From Nemophila menziesii (Eukaryota; Streptophyta; Magnoliopsida; Boraginales; Hydrophyllaceae): a stretch of DNA of 64,000 bases. Made by a program: the position numbers and the translations under genes. The notes under the pieces are model-generated. The model saw only the letters and a list, made by a program, of their open reading frames with translations. It did no database searches and was not told the DNA's origin. The stretch's first letter is position 1, and every line of letters begins with the position of its first letter. Below, one piece after another: positions 1-11,849 of the stretch. The DNA lies in the NCBI GenBank assembly GCA_029959085.1, contig JARWIR010000018.1, forward strand, positions 18,785,001 through 18,849,000, given 5' to 3'.

Positions 1-2280
1 GAGGAAATCAAAGCCGCTATATTCTCAATTGATGGTTCAAAAAGCCCAGGTCCAGATGGTTATACATCTGCTTTCTTTAAAAAAACATGGCATATTACAG
101 GGCCTGAGGTATGTAAAGCAGTAATGAGTACAATGAATGACTGTAAAATGCTTAAAGAAATTAATTTTGCTGCTATTACACTTATACCAAAGATTCATAA
201 CCCTACTTCAGTTAAAAGTTATAGGCCAATAGCCTGTTGTAATGTGATATACAAGTGCATATCAAAAATCATTGCTAACAGACTAAAAGTTACATTACCA
301 GACCTCATCTCAAAGAATCAATCAACTTTTGTACAAAGCAGAAATATAGGAGAAAACATCCTAATTGCACAAGAATTGGTTAGAGGATACACAAGAGCAA
401 ATATGTCTCAAAGGTGCACACTGAAGCTAGATTTAATGAAGGCTTATGACTCTATTGATTGGGAGTTTGTATTAAAGACACTTACAACTTTTGGATATCC
501 AGACAAATTTATTAATTGGGTTGAAATGTGCTTAACAACAACATCTTACAGTATTATGATTAATGGATCACCAAGAGGTTTTTTTAATGGAGCTAGGGGC
601 CTTAGGCAAGGGGACCCAATCTCCCCTTACCTTTTTGTTATATGTATGGAAGTCCTCACTCAAATATTCAAGAGAACAGGAGAAAAAAAGAAATTTGATT
701 GGCATCCAAAGTGTAAAGGTCTCAAATTAAATAACCTTATGTTTGCAGATGATCTTATGGTATTCTTTAAGCCAACAAGAAGAACAGCCACCTATATAAA
801 ACAGGGACTGGATCTTTTTCATAGATTATCTGGTTTACAAATCAGTGACAGTAAAAGTGATGCTTTCTATGGTGGGTGTACAGATAATACAAAGAAGGAG
901 ATATGGGAGACATTGAAAATACCTGAGGGTCAGTTGCCAATGAAATACCTAGGAGTTCCTTTAATCTCAGGAAGATTGAGTATTGAAGATTGTAAGCCAC
1001 TTATCACAAAAATGGTCAAATATATAGATCATTGGAGTGCTAAGTACCTATCTTTTGCAGGTAGATTACAACTCATAAAAATGGTTTTAAGTAACTTAGC
1101 TTCTTACTGGTTTGGGATTTTTGCTATTCCTAAGAAAATAATAAAAGGAATACAAAGTAAAATCATGGCCTACTTATGGAAAGGAGTAAGTGAATACAAA
1201 GGTGGGGCTAAAGTTTCTTGGAATGTAATTTGTTTACCTGTTTTGGAAGGGGGACTTGCCATCAAGGATCCATATATTCAGAATCAGACAGGAATTCTCA
1301 AACTTGTCTGGAACTGCTGCTTCCCCAAGAAGACACTGTGGTCAAACTGGGTGCAACAGAACCTGTTAAAAGGTAAATCTTTCTGGCAAGTGGATATACC
1401 TCAAGATTCATCATGGGGTTGGAGGAAAATACTGAAATTACGAGATATTGCCAAGAAATTCATTGAGTATAAGGTCGGTAATGGTAAACAGATATCATTA
1501 TGGTGGGATTATTGGCTACCAAATCAAAATCGGCTTACTGATATATCAAGAAGTAGCTTAGCTTCAGGGTATTTTATTGACAGTAAAATTTCGAATTTCA
1601 TCAGTAAGAATAAATGGAGATGGCCTGCAAAATTTCAGTTCATGGATTCAATTACTGAAAAAATTGAATGTAATGAATTGAAAGAAGATGAATTCAGATG
1701 GAAATTTACGAAAAAAGGGATTTTTACCTTTAGAGAAACATATGAGCACCTCTGAACAAAAAAGCCTGAAATGGAGCAATACAAAGTTATATGGAACTCT
1801 AGAAGCTACCCAAGGTATAAATTCATTTTCTGGCTTGTTCAATTAGATCGTGTAGCTACTAAACAGAGATTAGTTACCTGGGGTATGATTACGAACCCGA
1901 TTTGTGAATTTTGTAATCAAATGAGTGAAGATCGGGACCATTTATTCTGGGACTGCTCTTTCACTAAAAGAATATGGCTCAGATGTTTACAAACGCAAGG
2001 TATTCAGACTAAAATCACCTCGTGGAACTCCTTAATGGAGTGGTTCGCCAAGCTTCACAGCGGCAAAGCCACTCTAGATAATATCCTGAAGACTCTACTA
2101 TCGGTCGCCGTATATACCCTATGGACAGAACGGAATAATAGAGTGTTTAATAAGGTATTCAAATCGGAGGATGAGATATTCGATGGTATATCAACGGCTT
2201 TCCGAGAAAATCTTGCAAGATTTATCAAGAAGAAAGAGGAGAAAGTGGTGAACGCAGTTAGGGTTCGATGGAGCAGATAA
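1..2280 (+). pseudogene. LINE ORF2 reverse transcriptase, 3' part, one nonsense codon
   Basis: Part of the ORF2 protein that copies LINE RNA by target-primed reverse transcription. The frame is open from base 1, so it starts upstream. Visible are SPGPDGY (bases 46-66), the LRQGDPISPYLF block (601-636) and the catalytic FADD (742-753). A zf-RVT-like C-terminal region follows the break, with CEFC (near 1903) and H/C residues near 1939-1960. One in-frame TGA at 1753-1755 interrupts the frame, which continues in the same frame to TAA at 2278-2280. No RNase H domain follows. Because of the stop this copy is probably inactive. Confidence 0.9.
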
Positions 2281-2501
2281 AGCGACAGAAGATAATGTAC
2301 TTAGTTGTACTTTAACTAGTATGTTAGATTCTGTTGTTAGATTGTATTATTTTGGCGTATTATGTTTTGGGCTAATTTAGTTTAAGGCCCAATAGAGTTA
2401 TGTCATTAAGTAATAGCCCAAGAGGCTTTGTAATAGCCCAATAGGCCATGTATTGATTGATATATAAAATTTGCTACTTGCCTAGAAAAAAAAAAAAAAA
2501 A
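1..2501 (+). mobile_element. L1-type LINE, 5' part outside the window
   Basis: Non-LTR retrotransposon that enters at the left edge, already inside ORF2, and ends with a run of 16 A at 2486-2501. The 3' untranslated part (2281-2485) is AT-rich with repeated 'agcccaa' motifs. The 5' end and first target duplication lie outside, so the total length is unknown. It belongs to a different lineage from the LINE at 3416-9491, because its coding frame stops after the zinc-binding region without an RNase H domain. Confidence 0.92.
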
Positions 2502-2538
2502 CACGCTTTCTATAATTATTAATGAAAGTTATAAACAT

Positions 2539-3066
2539 ATGAAACACATTGAATATCAAGGAAGACTTGGTTTGAGTTGCATGATTCGAAACAGATTCTT
2601 TCAACTTTGGACCATGTCAAATGAGAGAAATCATTCATTAAACAAGAATATCACGGTGGATATGATAGATTTTGTTAAAGAGAATCGTTTGTGCTATTTG
2701 GCAAGTTTTTACAATTCTGATATTACTTTCATCAAGGATGTGTTCAAAGTAATGTTTTACAAGTCACAAAGTCGCACATTTGATGTAGTTAAATTTAAAC
2801 AACTTTACTATGCTCGAGAATCTTTTCAGTTCAGGTCTGATTTTGAAAAAATTAAGCTGCCAGGGAAACCCATGGCCTGAAATGTACAAGTTGGTGATGG
2901 CAAAAATGGATTAGCTATGATGGGTTTCCAAAAATTTGAAGAAATCTCGTCAATGTTAATGTTACTGTTTTTTATTTTTATCTCATTTGCACTAGTGTTG
3001 TTATTTTGCAAGATGTGTGATGTATTTATTTTCGGATTAATTCACTTTTTGTGTGTCAATCAATAA
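2539..3066 (+). pseudogene. Unrecognised reading frame, probably decayed
   Basis: An ATG at 2539 opens 113 codons to TGA at 2878-2880. The same frame then stays open to TAA at about 3064-3066, which suggests one nonsense mutation in a longer frame. The first part is mixed basic/hydrophobic. The last 30 or so codons before 3064 are very hydrophobic and could be a membrane segment or translated AT-rich non-coding DNA. I do not recognise a family. It lies 37 bp after the LINE A-tail, so it may be a gene remnant that the LINE landed beside. Function unknown. Confidence 0.3.
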
Positions 3067-3401
3067 ACATTAAGGTGATCTTTTGGTTTTACATCTATAT
3101 AAGCTACTTCTTCAAATACATGGATATATCTTGTTTATTGGCATAACAGAAGGACCAGTAGAAGTCTATTTTAAGACAAAATTATTTATGATCGAGATGT
3201 TTTTAGCTGACTAATATTATGTTTCGATTATTTCAGAAAACTTTAAGAAACTGTTTCGTAATAAAAGACAACATCAAATAAAACCCTCTCTAATTAATAT
3301 TAGTCAGCAAGTATATTAATTAACAACAACTTTCTCTGTGTATAGCGTGCTTATGGCACCACAATTTTTTTAGAATCCAGTTGCACACTTTATAAGTTAG
3401 C
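3067..3401. other. Gene-free AT-rich spacer
   Basis: No convincing coding potential. The last 100 bases before 3402 would be the minus-strand continuation of the PUB4-like pseudogene (9506-10242) once the LINE is removed. Similarity there is too weak to be sure. Confidence 0.5.
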
Positions 3402-3415
3402 AACACCTTACAAAA
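3402..3415. repeat. LINE target-site duplication, left copy
   Basis: AACACCTTACAAAA, repeated exactly at 9492-9505 directly after the A-tail. It fixes the LINE ends and shows the element was inserted into pre-existing sequence continuous with 9506 onward. Confidence 0.93.
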
Positions 3416-3732
3416 AACTATTATCTATGTATAACTCATGAAGAACTTTCTCTCAGGCACATCCCCCAAGTACAGCTGAGATCTAACTTTCCGTTTACCA
3501 TCCCACCACAAACCCACCGGAAAATGCATCCAAACCAAAATTAAATCTCCTTTACAATGTCTTTTACCATCATCTATCTTAACATAGCAAAAATACGATT
3601 TATTCACATTAAAATCTCTTGTCTCATTAAATTCACCCTCACTTTCTTTTTCTAATCTACTTGCTTTATTAAACCTCCACCTTAATTTACTGCAACCATT
3701 TCTCTGTCTTTCATTTAATTCCTCACCTCTTT

Positions 3733-5268
3733 ATGGAATTCTACACAAAAAACCACCCAAACAGCTCTGAGGAAGCATTTACTCTCACTGAAGATCCTAA
3801 CTCGATTTATGCCCAATTTGAGGGCCCAAAACTATTTGCTAAAATCATTAGCAATGAAGGCATAAGCTTCAACTACCTGCGAAAAAACATAAATTCTTCA
3901 TGGGGAATTTCAGGTAGATGCCACACAGAAAAGAAGGGTTTTAATACCTGCCTCATCACTTTCGAAAATGAAGAAGATCTTGAACTGGTATGGAAGAACA
4001 GGCCTTGGAATGTCATCGGAAAACACGTTCTTCTGCAAAAATGGGATTCTTCTAAAGGCTTATCAGATTCACAACTCTCAACAACCTCCTTCATAGTTCA
4101 AATTCACGGAATCCCACCTACATTAATCAACGAAGATAACGCTATAAAAATTGCTAGTAAACTGGGAAAGGTGGAATTCGTGTTATTACCTCCAGTCAGC
4201 ACTTTCAAAGAGTTTGGAGCTGTTAGAGCCAGAGTAGATTGGGAAATATCCAAGCCACTATCAAACAACTACTCCATCTTCCTTGAGGATGGCCACACCA
4301 TTCGAGGTCAGCTTAAATACGAAAAACTCTGCGATTTCTGCTGTATTTGTGGCTTCTTGGACCATGGAGAGAAAGACTGCACCAACAAAAGCAAATTAAG
4401 ATATAAACTCTCAAAAGGAATCAATGGATTCGAACCAAAATTCAACGAAGGAAAGGAAAAATCAAAAGTTTTCTAAAAAACCACCAAAAACCCTAACTCG
4501 GAAAAAGAAATCAAAACTCAACTCGGCAAAAATTCAAACTCAGCTGCACAAAATTCGATGCCACCAACCTTCGAGGCACAGAAGCTAGACTGTCCTCCAT
4601 CGATGCCTACCGGAAAGTTTTCACAAAAAAGAAACATTTCTTCTGAAAACGTCAATTCTACTCTGACTAATACCCGATATAGAGTCAACAAGGCTAAAGC
4701 ATCTTCTGAAGGCCCAGCACCTATTTTTGGGCCTATTAAAACTTGGGCCGACATCATAGTGGAAGCTGAAACAAGTATTTATAAGACACCAAACAAAATA
4801 AGCCCAACTCCAAACACACCAAATGACCCAACTACTATAACATTTGGGTCTTTAGAAAAACCAACCCAAATACAACCACACCACTATTCCCCAATTAACA
4901 CCATAATTAATAATCAAAACCCCAACGATGAACACCATCTTCTCCCACCGTCTATCGAAATCCCTCCTCCATCACCAAATCACAGGCTTGCCGATTACAA
5001 ACCGCAATATAACAATCAATACACTAGAGAGAACACATCGGCTCAAGCTATCGAAAGAAATGATAAACTCTGGTCTAAAAGATGGGAAAGTCAAACCTCT
5101 GAAGAACAAACGGCTCCATCAATTGAAGAAATCTATGAAGACACAATGGAAGCTTCGCTCACTTCCGAACCAATGTTACAAGACCACGAAGATGCTGAAC
5201 ATCAAAGCAATGAAGCTGAACAACAGGTTTGCGGGTTTGTCCTAGAACAAACCCAAAACCCTCAATGA
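3733..5268 (+). pseudogene. LINE ORF1: DUF4283 + CX2CX4HX4C zinc knuckle, one nonsense codon
   Basis: ORF1 proteins of plant LINEs bind the element RNA. The N-terminal 150 residues fit the DUF4283 family (alternating strands, 'RPWNVIGKHVLLQKWD' near residues 92-107). A knuckle CX2CX4HX4C (CCICGFLDHGEKDC) lies near residues 202-215. TAA at 4474-4476 closes the first 247 codons. The same frame continues without a break through the Pro/Asn/Thr-rich second half to TGA at 5266-5268, so the stop is probably a point mutation. The last codon overlaps the ORF2 start (ATGA). Confidence 0.88.
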
Positions 5269-8200
5269 TACACTTCAGTTGGAATTGTCAAGGGATTGGT
5301 ACCCCCTTGACAATTCTAACACTCCGAGATGCGGTTAAATCCCATCATCCAGAGGTAATTTTCTTATGCGAAACTCTTAATTGCTTTAAAAAAACTGATG
5401 CTTTATGTAACTCTCTGAATTTGAAAAATATTTGCACTGTTGAGCCTGAAGGTAAGTCTGGTGGACTTATTCTCATGGCCAATAAAGACCTTAACATTAC
5501 ACTCTTACAATATTCTAAAAACTACATACACTGTAGCATAGTTGACCCTCATGGAAATGAGTCCTTTGCTACATACGCCTATATCTCACCTTATGATAAT
5601 GATAAAGAAAAAAACATCTGTGATATCAACAAACTTATGGAAAATAACACCTCTGCCCCTTGGTTCATTATTGGTGACCTCAATATGTCTCGCTATACTT
5701 ATGAAAAAATGGGTGGAAATGAAAAAACTTGTATTAAAGACTTAAATGACTTCATTGATAAAAACAACCTTTTGGAAATCACCTCCAAAGGTTGTTTTTT
5801 CACCTGGAGCAACAGAAGAAGTGGGAATAAATTAATTAAAAAGAAATTGGATAGAGGCCTTGCTAATTCAAGCTGGGATATCCTCTATCCTGAAGCTTGG
5901 ATTGCTATTCTCCCAGCTATTGGTTCTGACCATAGCCTCCTTATCTTAAACACTGATAAAACAAAAAAGAATTCCTTCAATAGATTCATTTATAAAAAAA
6001 GTTGGAACTATGAAAAGGATGTTGATGATATAATCTTAAATCACTGGAATTCCCATGTTCATAACATTTACAGAGGTATTATTAAATTTGGGTCTAAATT
6101 AAATAACATCTCTACTGTTATTACTAAATGGAATAAAACCAAAAGACAAAACAATAGAAACATCATAAAAGATCTTATGAAAAAATTAGAAAACTTAAAC
6201 TCTCAACAACAAAAAGATTGGGATGAACACAATTTCATAGCTTCCCAACTTGAAAATCACTGGAATAAGGAAGAAATGTATTGGAGGGAAAAGTCTAGAA
6301 TTCAATGGGTTCAATTAGGTGATAAAAACACCTCCTTTTTCCATAACACCACAAAAAGTAGAAGGAAGCATAATAAAATCCTTAGACTTATGAACAATGA
6401 TGGAATTTGGATTGATGACCAAATTACCATTGAAAATAACATTATTGAGCATTACTCAAAACAATATACCACTAATGGCCCTAGAGAATACAGTAGCATA
6501 ATTGAAAAAATTAAGCCCACTGTCACTGACTCTATAAACAAAAGCCTTGAACTCCCCGTTTCTCTTAAAGAAATCAAATAAGCTGTGTGGGCCCTAGGTG
6601 CTAATAAATCACCTGGCCCTGATGGGTTTACTGACAGTTTTTACAAAAAACACTGGCATATCATTAAATTTGATTTGATGAGGTGCATCACTGATTTTCT
6701 ATGGAATAAGGGTAACTTAACCTCTTTAAATAAAACCTACATTACTCTTATTCCAAAAATTATCTCTCCTGCCACTATTGGTCATTACAGACCAATAAGC
6801 TGCCCAAACTTCATATATAAAGTTATAGCCGCCATTCTTGTTAAAAGATTAAAACCCCACATGGATCTTATCATCTCTCATGAACAATCTGCTTTTATTA
6901 AAAATAGAAATATATCTGATAACTTACTTATTGCTCATGAAGCTGTACATTTTCTTAAAAACAAAAGAAACTCCAATGCTTATGCAGCTGCCATTAAGGC
7001 TGATATGTCCAAAGCCTTTGAAAACATTGAATGGGACTTCCTATTTGATGTCATGAAAGCTTTGGGATTTTCTGATTGTTGGATTAATTGGATAAAACAA
7101 TGTGTTCAGACAGTCTCTTATGCTATCCTAATTAATGGTACACCTTGTGACATTAAAATTCCTACTAAAGGCTTAAGGCAAGGGGACCCCCTCTCCCCTT
7201 TCCTTTTTTGCATTGTTACACAAGCCTTAACTGCCCTTTTGAATAACAAAGTTGAAAATAAACTTATTAAAGGGGTTAAACTCACTAGAAACTGCCCTAA
7301 ACTCACCCACATCCTCTTTGCCGATGACAGTCTATTCTTCTTGAAAGGTGAAGCTTATGAATTTGAACAATTTAAAGATACCATAAATAAATATTGTATG
7401 GCCTCTGGACAATCTGTTAACCTTAACAAAAGTGGTGTTGTTTATAGCAAAAACACTCCACCGCATGTTGCCTACCAACTTACAAAAATCCTCAATATAA
7501 ACCACTTGAATAATTTGGGAACCTACTTAGGACTACCCTCAGACTGGGGTAGATCTAAAACTAGGGCCCTTGAGTGGCTCATTGAAAAAGTCATTAAAAA
7601 GCTTGATAATTGGAATATTAAACTTCTTTCTGAAGCTGGTAAGGAGACCTTGATTAAAGCAGTCATTCAATCCATACCAGTCTACCTCATGTCTGTTTTT
7701 CATATTCCTGATGCTATTTGTAACAAAATCTCATCTCTCATTGCCACCTTTTGGTGGGGCAATAAAGGAAATAAAAAAATTCATTGGAAATCTTGGAAAC
7801 ACATGGAATTACCTAAATCAATAGGGGGTATGAATTTCAAAAATTTCACACAAATGAACATCTCCTTATTAACCTCCTCGGCTTGGAAATTTAATGCTAA
7901 TAAAAAAACCTTTGCTTACAAAATCATTAAAGGAATTTACTTTCCTTCCTCTACTTTTCATGATGCAACTCTCGGTTATAACCCCTCTTGGGGTTGGAAA
8001 AGCCTCCTTTTAGGAAGAAATAATTACCTAAAAGAGGCTAAATGGATTGTGGGAAATGGTAACCAAATAAAAATTTGGGATGATGATTGGTTACCCCAAT
8101 CTGACCAAATCAAAAACACCACTAATAGTCACCTCAGGAAAGTCTCTGAACTGATTACTAATGAAAATACTTGGAATATAAATCTCATTAATTCCATTGT

Positions 8201-9413
8201 CCCTAATGAAGTTTCAAAAGCTATCGCTGATATTAATATCAGCTCTACTGGAGCTGATGATACTCTTATTTGGAAATTGGACCCTAAAGGAAAACTAACT
8301 GCTAAAACAGTTTACTTACACTCAAATGATAAATATATAGCTGAATATGAAATGGTTCAAAACCAAGAACCTTCTATTTCTTTTAAACTCAATGAAAACT
8401 TTTGGGAAAGTATTTGGAAGCTCGAAATCCCACCAAAACTGAGAAATTTCACCTGGAGAATTCTTTCAAATGCTATTCCCACTGAAGTTAATAAATTTCA
8501 CAGAAAATGTGCTTTTAATACTACTTGTAAAATCTGTGGAATTAGTGCTGAAACAACTGAGCACCTATTTTTTGAATGTCCCTCAGCTAGAGCCACCTGG
8601 TTTGCAACTCCTTGGGGGTTTAAATCCTCTTTTGATTTGCCTCTAAGAATTGATCAGTGGCTACAAAATCTCTTAAATTCAAATAAGCTAACTGATGATA
8701 GAGGATACCCTCAAGTGGAGAAGGCAATTTGGGTGCTTTGGTTTACTTGGAAATCTAGAAATAAAAAATTGTTTGAAAACATTGATATCTATCCCTTAAA
8801 CAACATGAAAAATTCTATCAAAGCTTATGATGAGTTCAAAAATATTAGCAAAAATGACTCTGAAGCTATACAACTTGATAAGAAAAAACCTGATGAAACA
8901 ATTAACAATATTTCCAGGAAAGTTAATTGCTCTCACACTATTACTTACATATCAGTTGATGCCTCTTACCATAAAGAAACTAATAATTCAGCTTTTGCTT
9001 GCTTATTCAGTGACTCACAGGGCCAACTTTTGAAAGGAAAAACCATGAACTTTATTGCAAAATCTCCTGAAGAAGCCGAGGCTATTGGAATTCGAGAAGC
9101 AATCAAAGAAGCTACTCTTTCACCCTCTGCTCATTTTGTCCTAAAAAATGACTGTCAAGCACTAATGAAGCCACTTATGGAGTGTCATAAGTTTGAAAAT
9201 CGTCATCTTTTTCACATCTTTGAAGATATTCAAACATTTGCTAGCACCCTAAGTATGGAATTTCTATTTGTTCATCGGAAATTCAACAAAGCTGCAGATT
9301 GGATCGCGAGAAGGGCCAACTCCACCAACCTTCCTCATGATTGGGTGTCTTCACCCCCTCTTGTTTTATCTCATTTGATTCATAGTGATTTCACTTCATT
9401 AGGAATTGGCTAG
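5265..9413 (+). pseudogene. LINE ORF2: endonuclease-RT-RNase H, one nonsense codon
   Basis: Encodes nicking, reverse transcription and RNA removal during target-primed insertion. ATG 5265 is chosen because the next residues (IHFSWNCQG) are the usual endonuclease start; the frame upstream of it has no other ATG. Endonuclease motifs are FLCET, GDLNM and GSDH. After TAA at 6579-6581 the same frame continues with SPGPDGF, LRQGDPLSPF and catalytic FADD (7317-7328). A zinc-binding region follows (CKICGI with H and C, near 8525-8580). The C-terminal RNase H has DASYH (about 8958), EAEAIGIREA, NDCQAL and HRKFNKAADWIAR. About 1,383 codons, the normal size for RNase H-bearing plant LINEs. The stop is the only lesion seen. 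Confidence 0.92.
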
Positions 9414-9491
9414 ATACATTTGCTCAACTTATTGTATTTTATCCGTACTCGTTTTTATTTAATCTAAATTATGTTTTAACGTAAAAAAAAA

Positions 9492-9505
9492 AACACCTTA
9501 CAAAA
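9492..9505. repeat. LINE target-site duplication, right copy
   Basis: Exact copy of 3402-3415; its first two A residues are also the last two of the A-tail. Confidence 0.93.
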
Positions 9506-10242
9506 CAACGACTTATTATCAACCATAGCAGCTGCTGGATCCATTACCTCCACTAAACATTTAACCACACCTGCTTGGATGATTCTACCCTTGTTTTCAT
9601 GTAATATCGATAAGTTGAATAAAGTCGTTGATGCGTCTTTTTTACCCCTAGGAGTTCTGTTACCTAAAAAATCAACTAAAGGCTCAGGTATTCACTTTAC
9701 TATCTTCGATAACGGAAAGGCTAAAAAGTGTCGCTGTAGAGTTTACTTTCTCTTCGCAACTTCCTGTTTCGCGAACGCAAATTAAAGGCTCAATCACATC
9801 CGCATTAGCTATCGCAGTTTTGTTAATATCAATTATCGATAAGTTTAAAAGTGATGTTACAACGTTTTCTTGTATCTCCGAATCTGCGTATAAAAGAAGA
9901 TTAACGGGGATTTTTATAGCACCACAATTCACAATTACGATTTGATTATCCATGTTATGTTTAGTGAGTAATCAAAGATCAGTTGTGGCTTTTCTTTGTT
10001 CATCAAGCAAAGGGTTTTTTAATTCCTCGATCACACTTTTTACACGAGCTTCAACTTTGGATAAATCAGGTCCAGTTTCGGTTGATGAAGATTGAATGAT
10101 GTTTTGGTACAAATTTATCTTATGGTCTACCCCAGATTTGTTGATTTCGAGTCCTTGTTTCTAAACGAAATGGAAACTCTGAAACTCTCTGGGGTATATT
10201 CGTCAATGATTCAACTCGACGTGTGGGTTGTGACGTCACTTC
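9494..10242 (-). pseudogene. U-box/armadillo E3 ligase (PUB4-like) pseudogene fragment
   Basis: The minus strand reads armadillo repeats like those of plant U-box E3 ubiquitin ligases of the PUB4/SPL11 group, which mark proteins for degradation through the ARM substrate-binding face. Recognisable stretches, upstream to downstream: FPFRLETR, then DLSKVEARVK, then KHNMDNQIVIVNCGAI, then QENVVTSLLNLSI and NKTAIANADVIEPL, then ATLFSLSVIE, then PRGKKDASTTLFNLSI and AGVVKCLVEVMDPAAAMVDN. Lesions: nonsense TGA at 9972-9974 (minus) and a small deletion plus frameshift near 9690. The U-box part is missing. The fragment is cut by the copia LTR at 10243 on one side and by the LINE at 9505 on the other. 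Confidence 0.82.
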
Positions 10243-11196
10243 TGTTGGGAAAAAATTAAAATCACTGTTTTAAAATAAGAAATGGAAATCCAGATAACAA
10301 TAATTTCGATTAATGTAAACTAACTATTACAGAAATTGAAATACAAATGCAAACGAAACACTTACACGGAAATTGGAAAAGAAGAACAATTACACATAAT
10401 TAAAATGTTGTTAAAAAGATATTTCGGCATACCAGTTATCTCTAACAAAGAGTCCTACGAAAGGTAGAGTATTTTTTCTTTTCGGATGTGTTCTGTAGCT
10501 TAAGGCAAATGAGGAGATGTTGTATTTATAGGGGAGGGGAGTAGGTGGAGAAAGTCTTTGTCAGAAACGCCCACAGTTAGTGCCCTTGATTTCCTCCTTA
10601 ACTGATTGGCGGTTTTGATTTGACCCACGTTTTCGATTTCAGCAATGAACCTGGACACGCGTTTGACCAAGTTCTGTAACTGTTGACTGGTGCGTAATTG
10701 GTGGACGCTTGTCTTCTGGTGCGAAATTTGTGGGTGTTTTATCTTCTGGTTGTATGGGTTGACTTGCCACGGACTACTGTAAGAGCTAGTCATCTTCCGC
10801 CGGATTCACTTCAGAAAAATCATTTCATTTTTTGACTCCCCCAACTCCCCCACGGCCTATGCTCATGCCGTTGTAGGGTCGGACTGGTCGGGTGGTCGTG
10901 GTGGTGTGCGCGTGTGGGGCTTTTCCATTTCCCTTTTGGCTTTCATAGCCTTTAGTTCTTTTGAAAGTAATAGATAGGTAAGCTATTTTAAACTATTAGA
11001 TTTTTTATCTCTGCTCCTATGTGCGACATTTTCTTCACAAGAAATGTCTTTTCCACTTCTCCAAAAGCATAGGAAAGGTTTACTTAATAATTTATATTAA
11101 TATAAGCCTTTTCTAATTCTTCAAAGAAATATGAAAAAAATTGTCTTTTAAATTATATTAAAATAATAATATATATCTTTAACATGAAATCCAACA
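10243..11196 (-). repeat. Copia 3' LTR (left), with minus-strand TATA
   Basis: 954 bp, TGTTGG...CCAACA. It aligns over its whole length with 20244-21128, with many substitutions and indels, including an extra 75-80 bp near 10600-10690. A minus-strand TATAAATA (10523-10530) is at the same place in both LTRs and is the likely core promoter motif. Confidence 0.9.
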
Positions 11197-11210
11197 ATCC
11201 CCCACTCAGG
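11197..11210 (-). other. Copia polypurine tract
   Basis: The minus strand reads CCTGAGTGGGGGAT directly before the LTR end TGTTGG. This is the usual plus-strand priming tract position and composition of copia elements. Confidence 0.85.
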
Positions 11211-11437
11211 GTCTTTTGGAGAGAAGGTGCACATGTTTCCATATCTACTAGGATTTGGGTGAATTGTACTTAAGTGGCAATATTTTTCGATTTGAATTGA
11301 ATCTTAGTGAAGTGAGGCAACCACCGTATTCCGTTTAAGTGAACTTACTCGTGAAATATAACGGTTTTTGATCAAAGCCCTCACAACACATACTCTACCC
11401 AGCTGAAAGTTATTGTTTCCTCAAAAATCACCTTTCA

Positions 11438-11690
11438 GTTCATCAAGTCCTTCTCTAAGGACCACCCTTTACAGGCTATGAACTTTTTCGATTTCTTCAT
11501 TTTAAGATTGTTTAAGGACGTCTCTTTTAACATTCTATCATGAAGTTTGGGTCTCGCTATTACCTGTGAATTCATCAAGTCTTTCTCAAAAGGACCACCA
11601 TACAGGCTATGAATTCTTTATGAGTTAAATACTCGGTACGTCTTATTAATCAAGTCCTTCTCAACAGGACCACCACGAGTGGCTATGAAT
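11438..11690. repeat. Three spaced stem-loop repeats in copia 3' non-coding region
   Basis: Units at 11438-11483, 11569-11616 and 11645-11690 share TTCATCAAGTCCTTCTC, then AGGACCACC, then GGCTATGAA. Each can fold: an inner GTCCTT/AAGGAC stem around CTC, and outer TTCAT/ATGAA in the first two. Units 2 and 3 recur in the second interior copy (about 15976-16098). Role unknown. Confidence 0.7.
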
Positions 11691-11849
11691 TTTTAAGACA
11701 ATTTTGTTTTGAGCCATAGGGATGGAGAAAATCACATTGACTCATTATTCACATGTTCCCCATTAATGGGTTTCAATCCCATCCCCCTCGACGTCTCCAG
11801 GACTACTCTCTTGGTTAGGCCTTTGGTGAACGTATCAGCTAGGTTGTTC

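Larger units (their letters stand above)
3416..9491 (+). mobile_element. Full-length L1-type LINE with RNase H
   Basis: About 6.1 kb between 14-bp target duplications. Order: 5' untranslated region (3416-3732), ORF1 (3733-5268), ORF2 (5265-9413), short 3' untranslated region, and a run of 11 A (9483-9493) that overlaps the duplication. The domain order is zinc-knuckle RNA-binding ORF1, then apurinic-type endonuclease, reverse transcriptase, zinc-binding region and plant-type RNase H. Each ORF has a single nonsense codon and I saw no frameshift, so the insertion is fairly young but this copy is probably not autonomous. Confidence 0.95.
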
